A stretch of 5,434 bases of DNA from Rhodospirillales bacterium (lineage in GTDB: Bacteria; Pseudomonadota; Alphaproteobacteria; Acetobacterales; Acetobacteraceae): assembly GCA_028866445.1 (NCBI GenBank), contig JAGWIE010000115.1, positions 1 through 5,434 on the forward strand, written 5' to 3'. Below the pieces are notes generated by a model. That model was not told the DNA's origin. It saw only the letters and a program-made list of their open reading frames with translations, and did not search any database. This document shows, one piece after another, positions 1 through 5,273 of the stretch. The number at the start of each line of letters is the position of its first letter. The first letter of the stretch is position 1. The position numbers were made by a program, and so were the translations under genes.

Positions 1-1154
1 CCTTCCTCAACCGCCTTGATGGCGGGCTGGGCCAGCACTTGCGCGTTGCAATACCATTGCGTGGTGAGAAATGGTTCAATCACCGTGCCGGAGCGGTCGC
101 CATAAGGCACCATGTTCTGGTGGGGTTTCACCTCCACCAGTTGCTCGCGGGCCTCCAGCTCCGCGACGATGAGCTTGCGGGCGGCAAAACGGTCCTGCCC
201 CTCCAGCCCGCGCACAAATTCTGGCAGCTCGCCCAGCTCCGCCAGTGTGATGCGGCCCTGGCGGTCGAGCATCGAGGGCATTGCTAGGTTATGGCGCTTG
301 CCCACCTCAAAATCGTTAAAATCATGCGCCGGGGTGATTTTTACGGCACCCGTGCCCTTTTCAGGGTCTGCATAGTCATCCGCGATGATGGGGATTTTGC
401 GTTCGGTGAGCGGCAGAATGACCTGTTTGCCAATGAGGTGTTTGTATTTTTCGTTTGCCGGGTGAACGGCGACGGCGGTGTCCGCCAGCATCGTTTCAGG
501 GCGTGTGGTAGCGACAATAATTTCCTCGCCGCCCTCAACCGGGTAGCGGATGTGCCACATATTGCCTTTGGTTTCGCGGCTTTCCACCTCAAGGTCAGAG
601 ATCGCGGTTTGCAACTGGGTGTCCCAGTTCACCAGCCGCTTATCCTGGTAGATCAGCCCTTCCTCGAACAGCCGCACGAACACCTCGCGCACCGCCACGG
701 AAAGGCCGTCATCCATGGTGAACCGTTCGCGCGCCCAATCCGGCGAGGCGCCAAGGCGGCGGAGCTGCTGGGTTATGGTGCCGCCGGATTCCGCCTTCCA
801 CTGCCACACACGGGAGAGGAAGGTTTCACGGCCAAGCTGTTTACGGGAAACGCCTTCTTTATCCAGCAGGCGCTCCACCACCATCTGCGTGGCGATGCCG
901 GCATGGTCCGTGCCGGGCTGCCAAAGCACGTCCCTGCCCTGCATCCGCCTGTAGCGAACGAGAATGTCCTGCAGAGTCATCGTGAGGGCATGGCCCACAT
1001 GCAGGCTGCCGGTTACATTCGGCGGCGGGATCATGATGGTGTAGGGGGCGGCGTTGCTTTGCGGCTGCGCCGCGAAGGCGCCGGAGGCTTCCCAACCAGC
1101 ATAAAGCCGGGCCTCAACCGAGGCCGGCTCGAAATTCTTATCCAGTGTCGTCAC
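1..1154 (-). CDS. valS: Valyl-tRNA synthetase, N-terminal 384 residues (3' part beyond window)
   Basis: Cytoplasmic class I aminoacyl-tRNA synthetase that charges tRNA-Val and edits mischarged threonine. I translated it from a GTG at 1154, preceded by GGAGG with a 6-nt spacer. It opens VTTLDKNFEPASVEARLYAG. The class I signature PNVTGSLHVGHAL (HIGH variant HVGH) falls at residues 52-55, followed by PGTDHAGIATQ near 80-90. Editing-domain signatures follow: TTRPETMLADTAVAVHP from about residue 214 and GTGAVKITPAHDFNDFEVGKRH from about 267. Then comes SGTVIEPFLTTQWY near 350-365, where the chain returns to the catalytic domain. The frame is open to the window edge and ends two bases into a codon. 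ValRS is usually around 900 residues, so the KMSKS loop, anticodon-binding domain and C-terminal coiled coil lie outside. It follows popZ by 49 nt and is probably cotranscribed with it. Identification is firm. The GTG start is supported by the Shine-Dalgarno and by no better in-frame start nearby. Confidence 0.96.
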   Translation of the reverse strand, partial: MTTLDKNFEPASVEARLYAGWEASGAFAAQPQSNAAPYTIMIPPPNVTGSLHVGHALTMTLQDILVRYRRMQGRDVLWQPGTDHAGIATQMVVERLLDKEGVSRKQLGRETFLSRVWQWKAESGGTITQQLRRLGASPDWARERFTMDDGLSVAVREVFVRLFEEGLIYQDKRLVNWDTQLQTAISDLEVESRETKGNMWHIRYPVEGGEEIIVATTRPETMLADTAVAVHPANEKYKHLIGKQVILPLTERKIPIIADDYADPEKGTGAVKITPAHDFNDFEVGKRHNLAMPSMLDRQGRITLAELGELPEFVRGLEGQDRFAARKLIVAELEAREQLVEVKPHQNMVPYGDRSGTVIEPFLTTQWYCNAQVLAQPAIKAVEE

Positions 1155-1164
1155 GAAAAACCTC

Positions 1165-1184
1165 CGCGCCCGGAACCGGGCGCG
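1165..1184 (-). promoter_or_regulatory. GC-rich hairpin abutting the valS ribosome binding site
   Basis: Read on the minus strand, CGCGCCCG-GTTC-CGGGCGCG can form a perfect 8-bp, all-GC stem closed by a 4-nt loop. Its last base is also the first G of the valS Shine-Dalgarno GGAGG (1161-1165), and TTTTT follows that motif before the GTG. The structure is directly visible; its role is inferred. It could restrain ribosome loading on valS, act as a weak attenuator or 3'-end block between popZ and valS, or simply stabilise RNA. It is not a standard intrinsic terminator, because four non-U bases separate the stem from the T run. Confidence 0.55.
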
Positions 1185-1194
1185 CCATGCATGG
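1185..1194. repeat. Perfect 10-bp palindrome CCATGCATGG between popZ and valS
   Basis: CCATGCATGG is fully self-complementary and directly touches the GC-rich hairpin at 1165-1184. It lies 9 nt beyond the popZ stop codon. It may be a protein-binding site or chance; no loop is available for a stable RNA hairpin without losing the central pairs. Low confidence in any function. Confidence 0.35.
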
Positions 1195-1203
1195 AAATAT
1201 CAG

Positions 1204-1905
1204 TTAGCCCTGCGCGCGGTCCATCACGCGGTTGATCTCGGCGCGCACCACGCGCTCCACCAGGGTTGGCAAATGCGTGTCCAACCAGGCTTTCAGCACC
1301 GGCTTCACTTCTTCACGCACGATATCCTCAATTGTGATGCCTGGGCGACCCACGCTGGAGGACCGCTCGGCGCTCACGCTGCGCACCAGCGCGCCAATGG
1401 AGTTGCTGATATCCGACACGGCCTGCTCGTCCACCAACCCTTCCGGGGCTTGCACCTGTTCTTCCATATAATGTTCCTTTTCTTCTTCTATTGGTTGTTC
1501 CGCGACATGCACCAAATCCGGCTCGGCAGGTGCCGGAAGATCGATCATAGGCTCAACCGCCACGCTCTCGGCCTGTGCTGTGGGCTCTGGGTCCATAACA
1601 GGCTCGGCAGTTTCCAGGCTTGGTTCAGTGGTGAAACGTTCCACCGGTGCGGGGGATGAAGGGGTGAAATATGATTCAGGTTCCGGCGGCGGCGGCTCGG
1701 TAGCGGAAGCCGCCACGTGCAATTCCTGCACTGGCACGCGCATACTGGCGTCGAGAAAAACCTCTTCCTCGTCTTCTGGCATAATTGCCCCGCTTGCTTC
1801 TTCCTCCGAGAGGATACGCCGGATGGAAGCCAGAATTTCCTCCATGGATGGCTCGGCAGCGCTTGCCGGGCCAGAGCGGTTGGAGATGCCGTCACCTTCG
1901 CTCAT
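1204..1905 (-). CDS. popZ: PopZ-family polar organising protein (DUF2497)
   Basis: A 233-residue, acidic protein with the PopZ layout. It has a short N-terminal helix EPSMEEILASIRRILSEEE (residues 18-36), known in Caulobacter PopZ for recruiting client proteins. A long linker (about 40-160) is rich in Glu, Pro and Ala and predicted disordered. A C-terminal helical assembly region (about 163-229) contains TIEDIVREEVKPVLKAWLDTHLPTLVERVV, the hallmark of the family. In Caulobacter, PopZ forms a polar matrix that tethers the chromosome origin through ParB and gathers cell-cycle regulators. The linker here looks longer than that of the 177-residue Caulobacter protein. The ATG at 1905 follows GGAGG by 4 nt; this ribosome site overlaps the tolC stop codon, which suggests coupling to tolC translation. 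valS lies downstream. Family assignment is strong; the polar role in this organism is inferred. Confidence 0.9.
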   Translation of the reverse strand: MSEGDGISNRSGPASAAEPSMEEILASIRRILSEEEASGAIMPEDEEEVFLDASMRVPVQELHVAASATEPPPPEPESYFTPSSPAPVERFTTEPSLETAEPVMDPEPTAQAESVAVEPMIDLPAPAEPDLVHVAEQPIEEEKEHYMEEQVQAPEGLVDEQAVSDISNSIGALVRSVSAERSSSVGRPGITIEDIVREEVKPVLKAWLDTHLPTLVERVVRAEINRVMDRAQG

Positions 1906-1909
1906 CGTG

Positions 1910-1917
1910 CCTCCTCA
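1910..1917 (-). promoter_or_regulatory. popZ ribosome binding site overlapping the tolC stop codon
   Basis: The minus strand reads TGAGGAGG-CACG-ATG. The TGA stop of tolC (1915-1917) is part of the purine-rich Shine-Dalgarno of popZ. Ribosomes ending on tolC therefore finish on the popZ initiation site, an arrangement typical of translational coupling. The spacer of 4 nt from GGAGG to ATG is slightly short. Confidence 0.7.
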
Positions 1918-3393
1918 TGGCGTGTTCAGCATTGTGCCGTCCGGTGCTAGTCCAGCATCGTGGTCTGCATCACCACCCGTGCCAAAACCGGCGAATTTCA
2001 CCGCTGCGTAATACTTCTCGTCGTCATATTCCTGCACGGGCAGATTTAAATCTCGTGCAGTGAGACGCCCGATAGCCAAAGCGATATTGTACGAATAATT
2101 TACCATTTGCGAGATATTTTGTACTTGCTGAATCTGCGCGTTCAGCAGGCTTTGCTGGGCATTGAGCACATCCAGCGTGGTGCGGGTGCCAACCAGCTCC
2201 TCGCGCTCTGTTCCGTCCAACGCGATGGCGTTCGCCTTGATCTCCGCATTTGCCGCCAGCACCGCGCCGCGCGAGGAGGTCATGCCCTCCCACGCCTGGG
2301 CCGCATTGGCATAAGCCTTGCGCTGCGCCACCAGAACCGCCGCGAAAGCCTGTTGTTGTTTGGCCCTGGCGGAGCGGATTGCCGAATATTCCTGCCCGCC
2401 CTGGTAAAGCGGTACGGTGAGCTGCCCGGTGAAGGAAGCACCGCGCTGGAAGATATTTTGGCCGGAACTGCCAGACTGATTATAGGCCGAAGCCTGAAGG
2501 GAAAGCTGCGGCATAAGGGCTGAAAACGCCACATTCACCGCATCCTTGGCGGAAGCGTCGCCAAATTCCGCGGCGATGACATCTGGGTTGTTTTGCAACG
2601 CCATCTGGCCAGCCTGCGCCTGACCATCCACCGGCAACACCAGCGGTTGCGGGGGCGACAAGTTCGCCGCCGGGTAGTCCCCCACCAACTGCCGGAAATT
2701 CTCCCGGGCGATTTCGAGATTCCCTTGCGCCACGTTCACTTGCTGCTCCGCCTGGGCAAGCGAAGCCTGCGCCTGCGCCACGGAGGTCATGGTGATCTCC
2801 CCAAGATTGAACTGCGTGCGGGTGTCGTGCACCTGGCGCTGCATCACCTGCTGGTTGTTTTCCTGTAAATCCAGTAGCTTCTGGTCTGTAACAACAGCCA
2901 CATAAGCCTGGATCACGTTGTAGAAAACCGTTTGCTCCTGGGAGAGCAATTGCGCCCGCGCGGCATACACATCGTTTTTGGCCTGCCGCGTCTGGCTGGT
3001 GACTTTGCCGCCGGTGTAAACGGGCTGAGAAACGGTAAGCTGGGCAATTTTCTCGGTGCCGTTTTCTGGAACCCTGGTGTGCTGCGTTACCGGCTGATTG
3101 GTGATCGGATTGATGCCGGTTGTGGCGTATTTCTCCACGCCCGTAACCCGCCCAATCTGCCCCTGGAATGTTACCGTCGGGCGCCATCCGGAAAGTGCCG
3201 TCGGAACCTCTTCGTCGGTTTGCCGCAACACCGCCCTTTGCTGCTGCAAGGTGGGATTGTTGTAATAGGCGTCAACCAGCGCATCAGTAAGGGTGGCTGG
3301 CTGGTCTGCCAAAGCTGGCGCGATGCCGAGCGCCAGCGCGCCCAGCACGCCGCCAGGCAGAAAAAAGCCGCGGGGACGCAATTTCAGCTTCAT
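1915..3393 (-). CDS. tolC: TolC-family outer membrane efflux/type I secretion protein
   Basis: A 492-residue outer membrane channel protein, about the length of the E. coli TolC precursor. TolC trimers form a beta-barrel pore plus a periplasmic alpha-barrel that docks onto inner membrane pumps for drug efflux or type I secretion. Residues 1-29 are a signal peptide: basic start KLKLRPRG, hydrophobic core, likely cleavage APALA|DQ. The mature chain shows the two tandem repeats of the OEP fold. VSQPVYTGGKVTSQTRQAKN (121-140) matches LTVPLYQGGQEYSAIRSARA (325-344), and LGEITMTSVAQAQASLAQAE (198-217) matches VGTRTTLDVLNAQQSLLNAQ (401-420). Gln- and Ala-rich coiled helices lie between. A short low-complexity tail (about 470-492) contains Gly and Asp. 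The ATG lies 2 nt after the methyltransferase stop and lacks a convincing Shine-Dalgarno, so coupled initiation is likely. No pump or membrane-fusion partner is in the window, so the substrate is unknown. Confidence 0.93.
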   Translation of the reverse strand: MKLKLRPRGFFLPGGVLGALALGIAPALADQPATLTDALVDAYYNNPTLQQQRAVLRQTDEEVPTALSGWRPTVTFQGQIGRVTGVEKYATTGINPITNQPVTQHTRVPENGTEKIAQLTVSQPVYTGGKVTSQTRQAKNDVYAARAQLLSQEQTVFYNVIQAYVAVVTDQKLLDLQENNQQVMQRQVHDTRTQFNLGEITMTSVAQAQASLAQAEQQVNVAQGNLEIARENFRQLVGDYPAANLSPPQPLVLPVDGQAQAGQMALQNNPDVIAAEFGDASAKDAVNVAFSALMPQLSLQASAYNQSGSSGQNIFQRGASFTGQLTVPLYQGGQEYSAIRSARAKQQQAFAAVLVAQRKAYANAAQAWEGMTSSRGAVLAANAEIKANAIALDGTEREELVGTRTTLDVLNAQQSLLNAQIQQVQNISQMVNYSYNIALAIGRLTARDLNLPVQEYDDEKYYAAVKFAGFGTGGDADHDAGLAPDGTMLNTP

Positions 3394-3395
3394 AA

Positions 3396-4052
3396 TCAGA
3401 AGCTAAATGCCGGGACCGGCATAAACTGCGGCAGAATATGCGCCGCGCAGTCAAACACCCGTACCGTCGACCAGCCGCCAGAAACAGCTTGCGCCACCAC
3501 GGCACGGCCCAAAGCATCGGGCGAGGCATCATCGGCCAGAATAGTAACAACCCGGCCGCCAGGGCTGAGCTGGGCCGCCAGCGTATCAGGGATTTCCATC
3601 ACCGCGCCTTCAATAACAATAACATCATACGGACTGCCGGAAGGCCAGCCAGCAGCCAGCCGCCCGCTAGCCGCCTGCACCTTTGGCGCATAAGTTGCCA
3701 GGGCTGTGTTTGTGAGGCGCGTTTCCTCCTCAAGGGCCACGACCTCAAGCCCCGCCAGGCCCAGAACAGCCGCCAGATAGCCGCTGCCCGCGCCAATGAC
3801 CAGAACATGCGCGGGGTTCATATCCAGCACCAATTGCGCCAACCGCGCCGTGAGCATCGGGTTCGGCATGTACCGCCCTTCGCCCAGCGGCAAATCCACA
3901 TCCGCATAGGCCAGGGGGCTGGTACCGGCAAAAACCTCACGCGGCAGCCTGCGCATCGCCGCGGTTATCCGGGCATCATGCACATGGTTGGGGCGGACCT
4001 GCGAATCCACCATATTTCCGCGCTGTACCGCCAAAGCATTCAAATCGGCCAT
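3396..4052 (-). CDS. Protein-L-isoaspartate O-methyltransferase-like protein, atypical active site
   Basis: A 218-residue SAM-dependent methyltransferase of the PCMT family (COG2518), cytoplasmic. The opening NMVDSQVRPNHVHDARITAAMRRLPREVF (residues 13-41) is the family N-terminal region. SAM-binding motif I is VLVIGAGSGYLAAVLG (83-98), with an acidic stretch after beta-2 (EEE, 108-110). PYDVIVIEGAV (141-151) and LSPGGRVV (162-169) are the later Rossmann motifs. Canonical PCMTs carry a T-I-S-Q-P active-site motif, but here the matching stretch is GEGRYMPNPMLTARL (58-72). Related alphaproteobacterial genes next to tolC seem to share this change, so it may not repair isoaspartate; methyl acceptor unknown. 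Start: a longer frame begins at TTG 4073, but the ATG at 4052 has AGAAGGG about 5 nt upstream and is preferred. It is the first gene of the operon and is followed by tolC after 2 nt. Fold assignment is strong, exact reaction uncertain. Confidence 0.88.
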   Translation of the reverse strand: MADLNALAVQRGNMVDSQVRPNHVHDARITAAMRRLPREVFAGTSPLAYADVDLPLGEGRYMPNPMLTARLAQLVLDMNPAHVLVIGAGSGYLAAVLGLAGLEVVALEEETRLTNTALATYAPKVQAASGRLAAGWPSGSPYDVIVIEGAVMEIPDTLAAQLSPGGRVVTILADDASPDALGRAVVAQAVSGGWSTVRVFDCAAHILPQFMPVPAFSF

Positions 4053-4057
4053 GGAAA

Positions 4058-4064
4058 CCCTTCT
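4058..4064 (-). promoter_or_regulatory. Ribosome binding site fixing the methyltransferase start at 4052
   Basis: The minus strand carries AGAAGGG-TTTCC-ATG, a plausible Shine-Dalgarno 5 nt before the ATG at 4052. It lies inside the extension that would be coded from TTG 4073, which has no such site. This favours the shorter protein. Confidence 0.6.
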
Positions 4065-4081
4065 ATTTCGCAAGTGCGGTA

Positions 4082-4111
4082 CTTATAGCGGCCCCGCGCG
4101 CCTAAACTCAA
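4082..4111 (-). promoter_or_regulatory. Sigma70-like promoter for the methyltransferase-tolC-popZ-valS operon
   Basis: On the minus strand, TTGAGT (4111-4106) and TATAAG (4087-4082) are separated by 18 bp. They match TTGACA/TATAAT at 4 and 5 of 6 positions. Transcription would start near 4075, leaving a leader of roughly 23 nt before the ATG at 4052. This is the only good leftward promoter I could find for the four-gene cluster; weaker internal promoters cannot be excluded. Confidence 0.6.
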
Positions 4112-4153
4112 CCGCCCCTTCGCAAGACGCGCTTGGCCTGAGCAAAACACGGC

Positions 4154-4182
4154 TTGACCACCGCCGCCGAGACGAGGATATA
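4154..4182 (+). promoter_or_regulatory. Sigma70-like promoter for tRNA-Cys
   Basis: TTGACC (4154-4159) and GATATA (4177-4182) are spaced by exactly 17 bp. This predicts a start near 4189, about 9 nt before the mature tRNA. The segment after the -10 is GGGGCCGC, a GC-rich discriminator of the kind linked to stringent control of stable RNA promoters. The -35 is strong, the -10 moderate; TATAGG at 4179-4184 is an alternative -10 with a 19-bp spacer. Confidence 0.6.
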
Positions 4183-4197
4183 GGGGCCGCACCAGAT

Positions 4198-4271
4198 GGT
4201 CCGGTGGCAGAGTGGTGATGTAGCGGACTGCAAATCCGTGAATGTGGGTTCGATTCCCGCCCGGACCTCCA
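4198..4271 (+). tRNA. tRNA-Cys, anticodon GCA, CCA encoded
   Basis: A 74-nt cloverleaf was folded by hand. The acceptor stem GGTCCGG (4198-4204) pairs perfectly with CCGGACC (4261-4267). The anticodon arm GCGGA/TCCGT (4223-4227 with 4235-4239, one G-U) holds loop CTGCAAA with anticodon GCA at 4230-4232. The T arm GTGGG/CCCGC (4244-4248 with 4256-4260, one U-G) has loop TTCGATT. The discriminator base is T (U73, 4268), the known identity element for cysteine, followed by encoded CCA (4269-4271). The gene reads UGC and UGU codons for translation. A rightward promoter lies just upstream. Its 3' end is only 15 nt from the stop of the convergent aldo/keto reductase, and no intrinsic terminator is visible there. 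Confidence 0.96.
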
Positions 4272-4286
4272 AACCCGCCCCCCAGA

Positions 4287-5129
4287 TTACAACATCGCCA
4301 AGGGTTGTTTGCGGCGCGGCGGCGCAAATGCCGCGTCAATCGCCGCGTAATCCTCGTTTGTCAGTGTTATGCCCGCCGCTGCGGCGTTCTGCCGCACATG
4401 GGCAAGCGAGCTGGCCTTGGGAATGGCGATGGTGTTGCCATCACGCAGGCTCCAGGCAAGCGCCACCTGCGCGGTGGAAACCCCGTGGCGTTTGCCAATT
4501 TCCACCAGCGCCGGGGATTTTAACAGCCGCCCGGCCTGGCCAAGCGGCGAATAGGCCATAACCGGCACCCCTGCCGTCCGGCACCAGGGCATAAGGTCGA
4601 ACTCGATCCCCCGCGCCTCGGGATTATATAAAACCTGGTTCACCGCGCATTGCCCCCCAAGCGGCAACCGGGCCAGCTCCTGCATATCGGCGGTATCGAA
4701 GTTAGAAACACCCCAGGCACCGATATGCCCGGCCTCCCGCAGACGTTCAAAAGCCTCAACCGTTTCTGCCAGCGGATAAGCGCCCCGCCAATGCAGCAGA
4801 TAAAGATCGATCCTGTCTGTTTTAAGACGCTTCAGGCTGCGGGCACATGCCTGCGGCACACCCTTGGCCGAAGCATTATGCGGATACACCTTGCTGACAA
4901 GAAAAACCTTGTCCCGCTGGCCCGCAATTGCCTGGCCAACCACTTCCTCCGAACCTCCATCGGCATACATTTCCGCGGTGTCGATCAGTGTCATGCCAAG
5001 CTCGATGCCCGCTTGCAGCGCCGCGATCTCGCTGCGCGCCGCCGCCGAATCCTCGCCCATATACCAGCTTCCCTGGCCAAGGGCCGGAACCTGAATGCCG
5101 TTTGGCAGGGCAATGCGCGGGATGGTCAT
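4287..5129 (-). CDS. Aldo/keto reductase (AKR superfamily)
   Basis: A 280-residue soluble (alpha/beta)8-barrel oxidoreductase that would reduce aldehydes or ketones with NADPH. The catalytic tetrad is complete: Asp50 and Tyr55 in LIDTAEMYADGGSEEVVGQA, Lys80 in FLVSKVYPHN and His113 in DLYLLHWRG. Cofactor-site signatures are GVSNFD (140-145), Gln165 in VNQVLYNP, AYSPLGQAGRL (192-202) and AIPKASSLAHVRQN (235-248). The length is normal for the family and the C-terminus PPRRKQPLAML is a common ending in related bacterial AKRs. It resembles the E. coli YeaE group, some of which reduce methylglyoxal, but the substrate cannot be read from sequence. The ATG at 5129 is set by a strong AAGGAGG (5136-5142) 6 nt upstream. 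It is convergent with tRNA-Cys and divergent from the lipoprotein gene; it appears to be a single-gene unit. Confidence 0.94.
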   Translation of the reverse strand: MTIPRIALPNGIQVPALGQGSWYMGEDSAAARSEIAALQAGIELGMTLIDTAEMYADGGSEEVVGQAIAGQRDKVFLVSKVYPHNASAKGVPQACARSLKRLKTDRIDLYLLHWRGAYPLAETVEAFERLREAGHIGAWGVSNFDTADMQELARLPLGGQCAVNQVLYNPEARGIEFDLMPWCRTAGVPVMAYSPLGQAGRLLKSPALVEIGKRHGVSTAQVALAWSLRDGNTIAIPKASSLAHVRQNAAAAGITLTNEDYAAIDAAFAPPRRKQPLAML

Positions 5130-5273
5130 ACGGGGCCTCCTTGGTAAACCTGTTCAGAACGGGTACGCCCCGCATTTCGTACAAGGCCAAAGCGCCACGG
5201 TAATGTCCAGCCTGTTCCTATTGAAAATCTGCTGCCGGGCAGGCAAACATGCGGCGAGAAAGGAAAAACTTAG
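5130..5273. promoter_or_regulatory. Divergent intergenic region with small dyads between the AKR and lipoprotein genes
   Basis: This 144-bp region must carry start signals for both genes. Visible elements are the AKR Shine-Dalgarno (5136-5142), the palindrome GTTC-A-GAAC (5152-5160), the inverted pair GTACG/CGTAC (5163-5167 and 5178-5182), and the palindrome CTGCC-G-GGCAG (5232-5242). The heptamer CCTGTTC occurs twice in the same direction (5149-5155 and 5211-5217). For the lipoprotein, TTGAAA (5221-5226) with AAACAT 18 bp later is a possible but poor promoter, and the last palindrome lies inside its spacer. I found no convincing leftward promoter for the AKR gene. Any operator role is inference. 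Confidence 0.35.

Noticed and set aside
1161..1184. Intrinsic terminator between popZ and valS
   Set aside because: The stem is strong, but the T run is only five bases and is separated from the stem by the GAGG of the ribosome site. A full stop here would leave valS without a visible promoter.
291..1235. Long plus-strand open frame of 314 codons
   Set aside because: It is antisense to valS, whose minus-strand translation shows HVGH, GTDHAG and editing-domain motifs in one unbroken frame. The plus-strand product has no recognisable domain and runs into popZ.
2932..3693. Plus-strand open frame of 253 codons across the tolC/methyltransferase junction
   Set aside because: It lies opposite two well-supported genes, shows no domain or ribosome binding site, and is expected by chance in GC-rich DNA.
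4073..4073. TTG as start of the methyltransferase gene
   Set aside because: It adds seven residues (MRNRRVS) not typical of the family and would sit almost at the predicted transcription start. The ATG at 4052 has its own Shine-Dalgarno.
4198..4271. tRNA-Cys 3' end as an integration site for a mobile element
   Set aside because: No integrase, no direct repeat of the tRNA end and no island-like genes were seen in the flanking sequence.
4196..4561. Plus-strand open frame beginning at the tRNA
   Set aside because: Its start lies just before the tRNA-Cys gene, it reads through the tRNA, and the rest is antisense to the AKR gene. The tRNA cloverleaf fully explains the first part.
5152..5166. Possible alphaproteobacterial LexA box, GTTC-N7-GTAC
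   Set aside because: The known consensus is GTTC-N7-GTTC, and a core base differs. An AKR/lipoprotein pair is not a typical SOS target, so a chance near-match is more likely.
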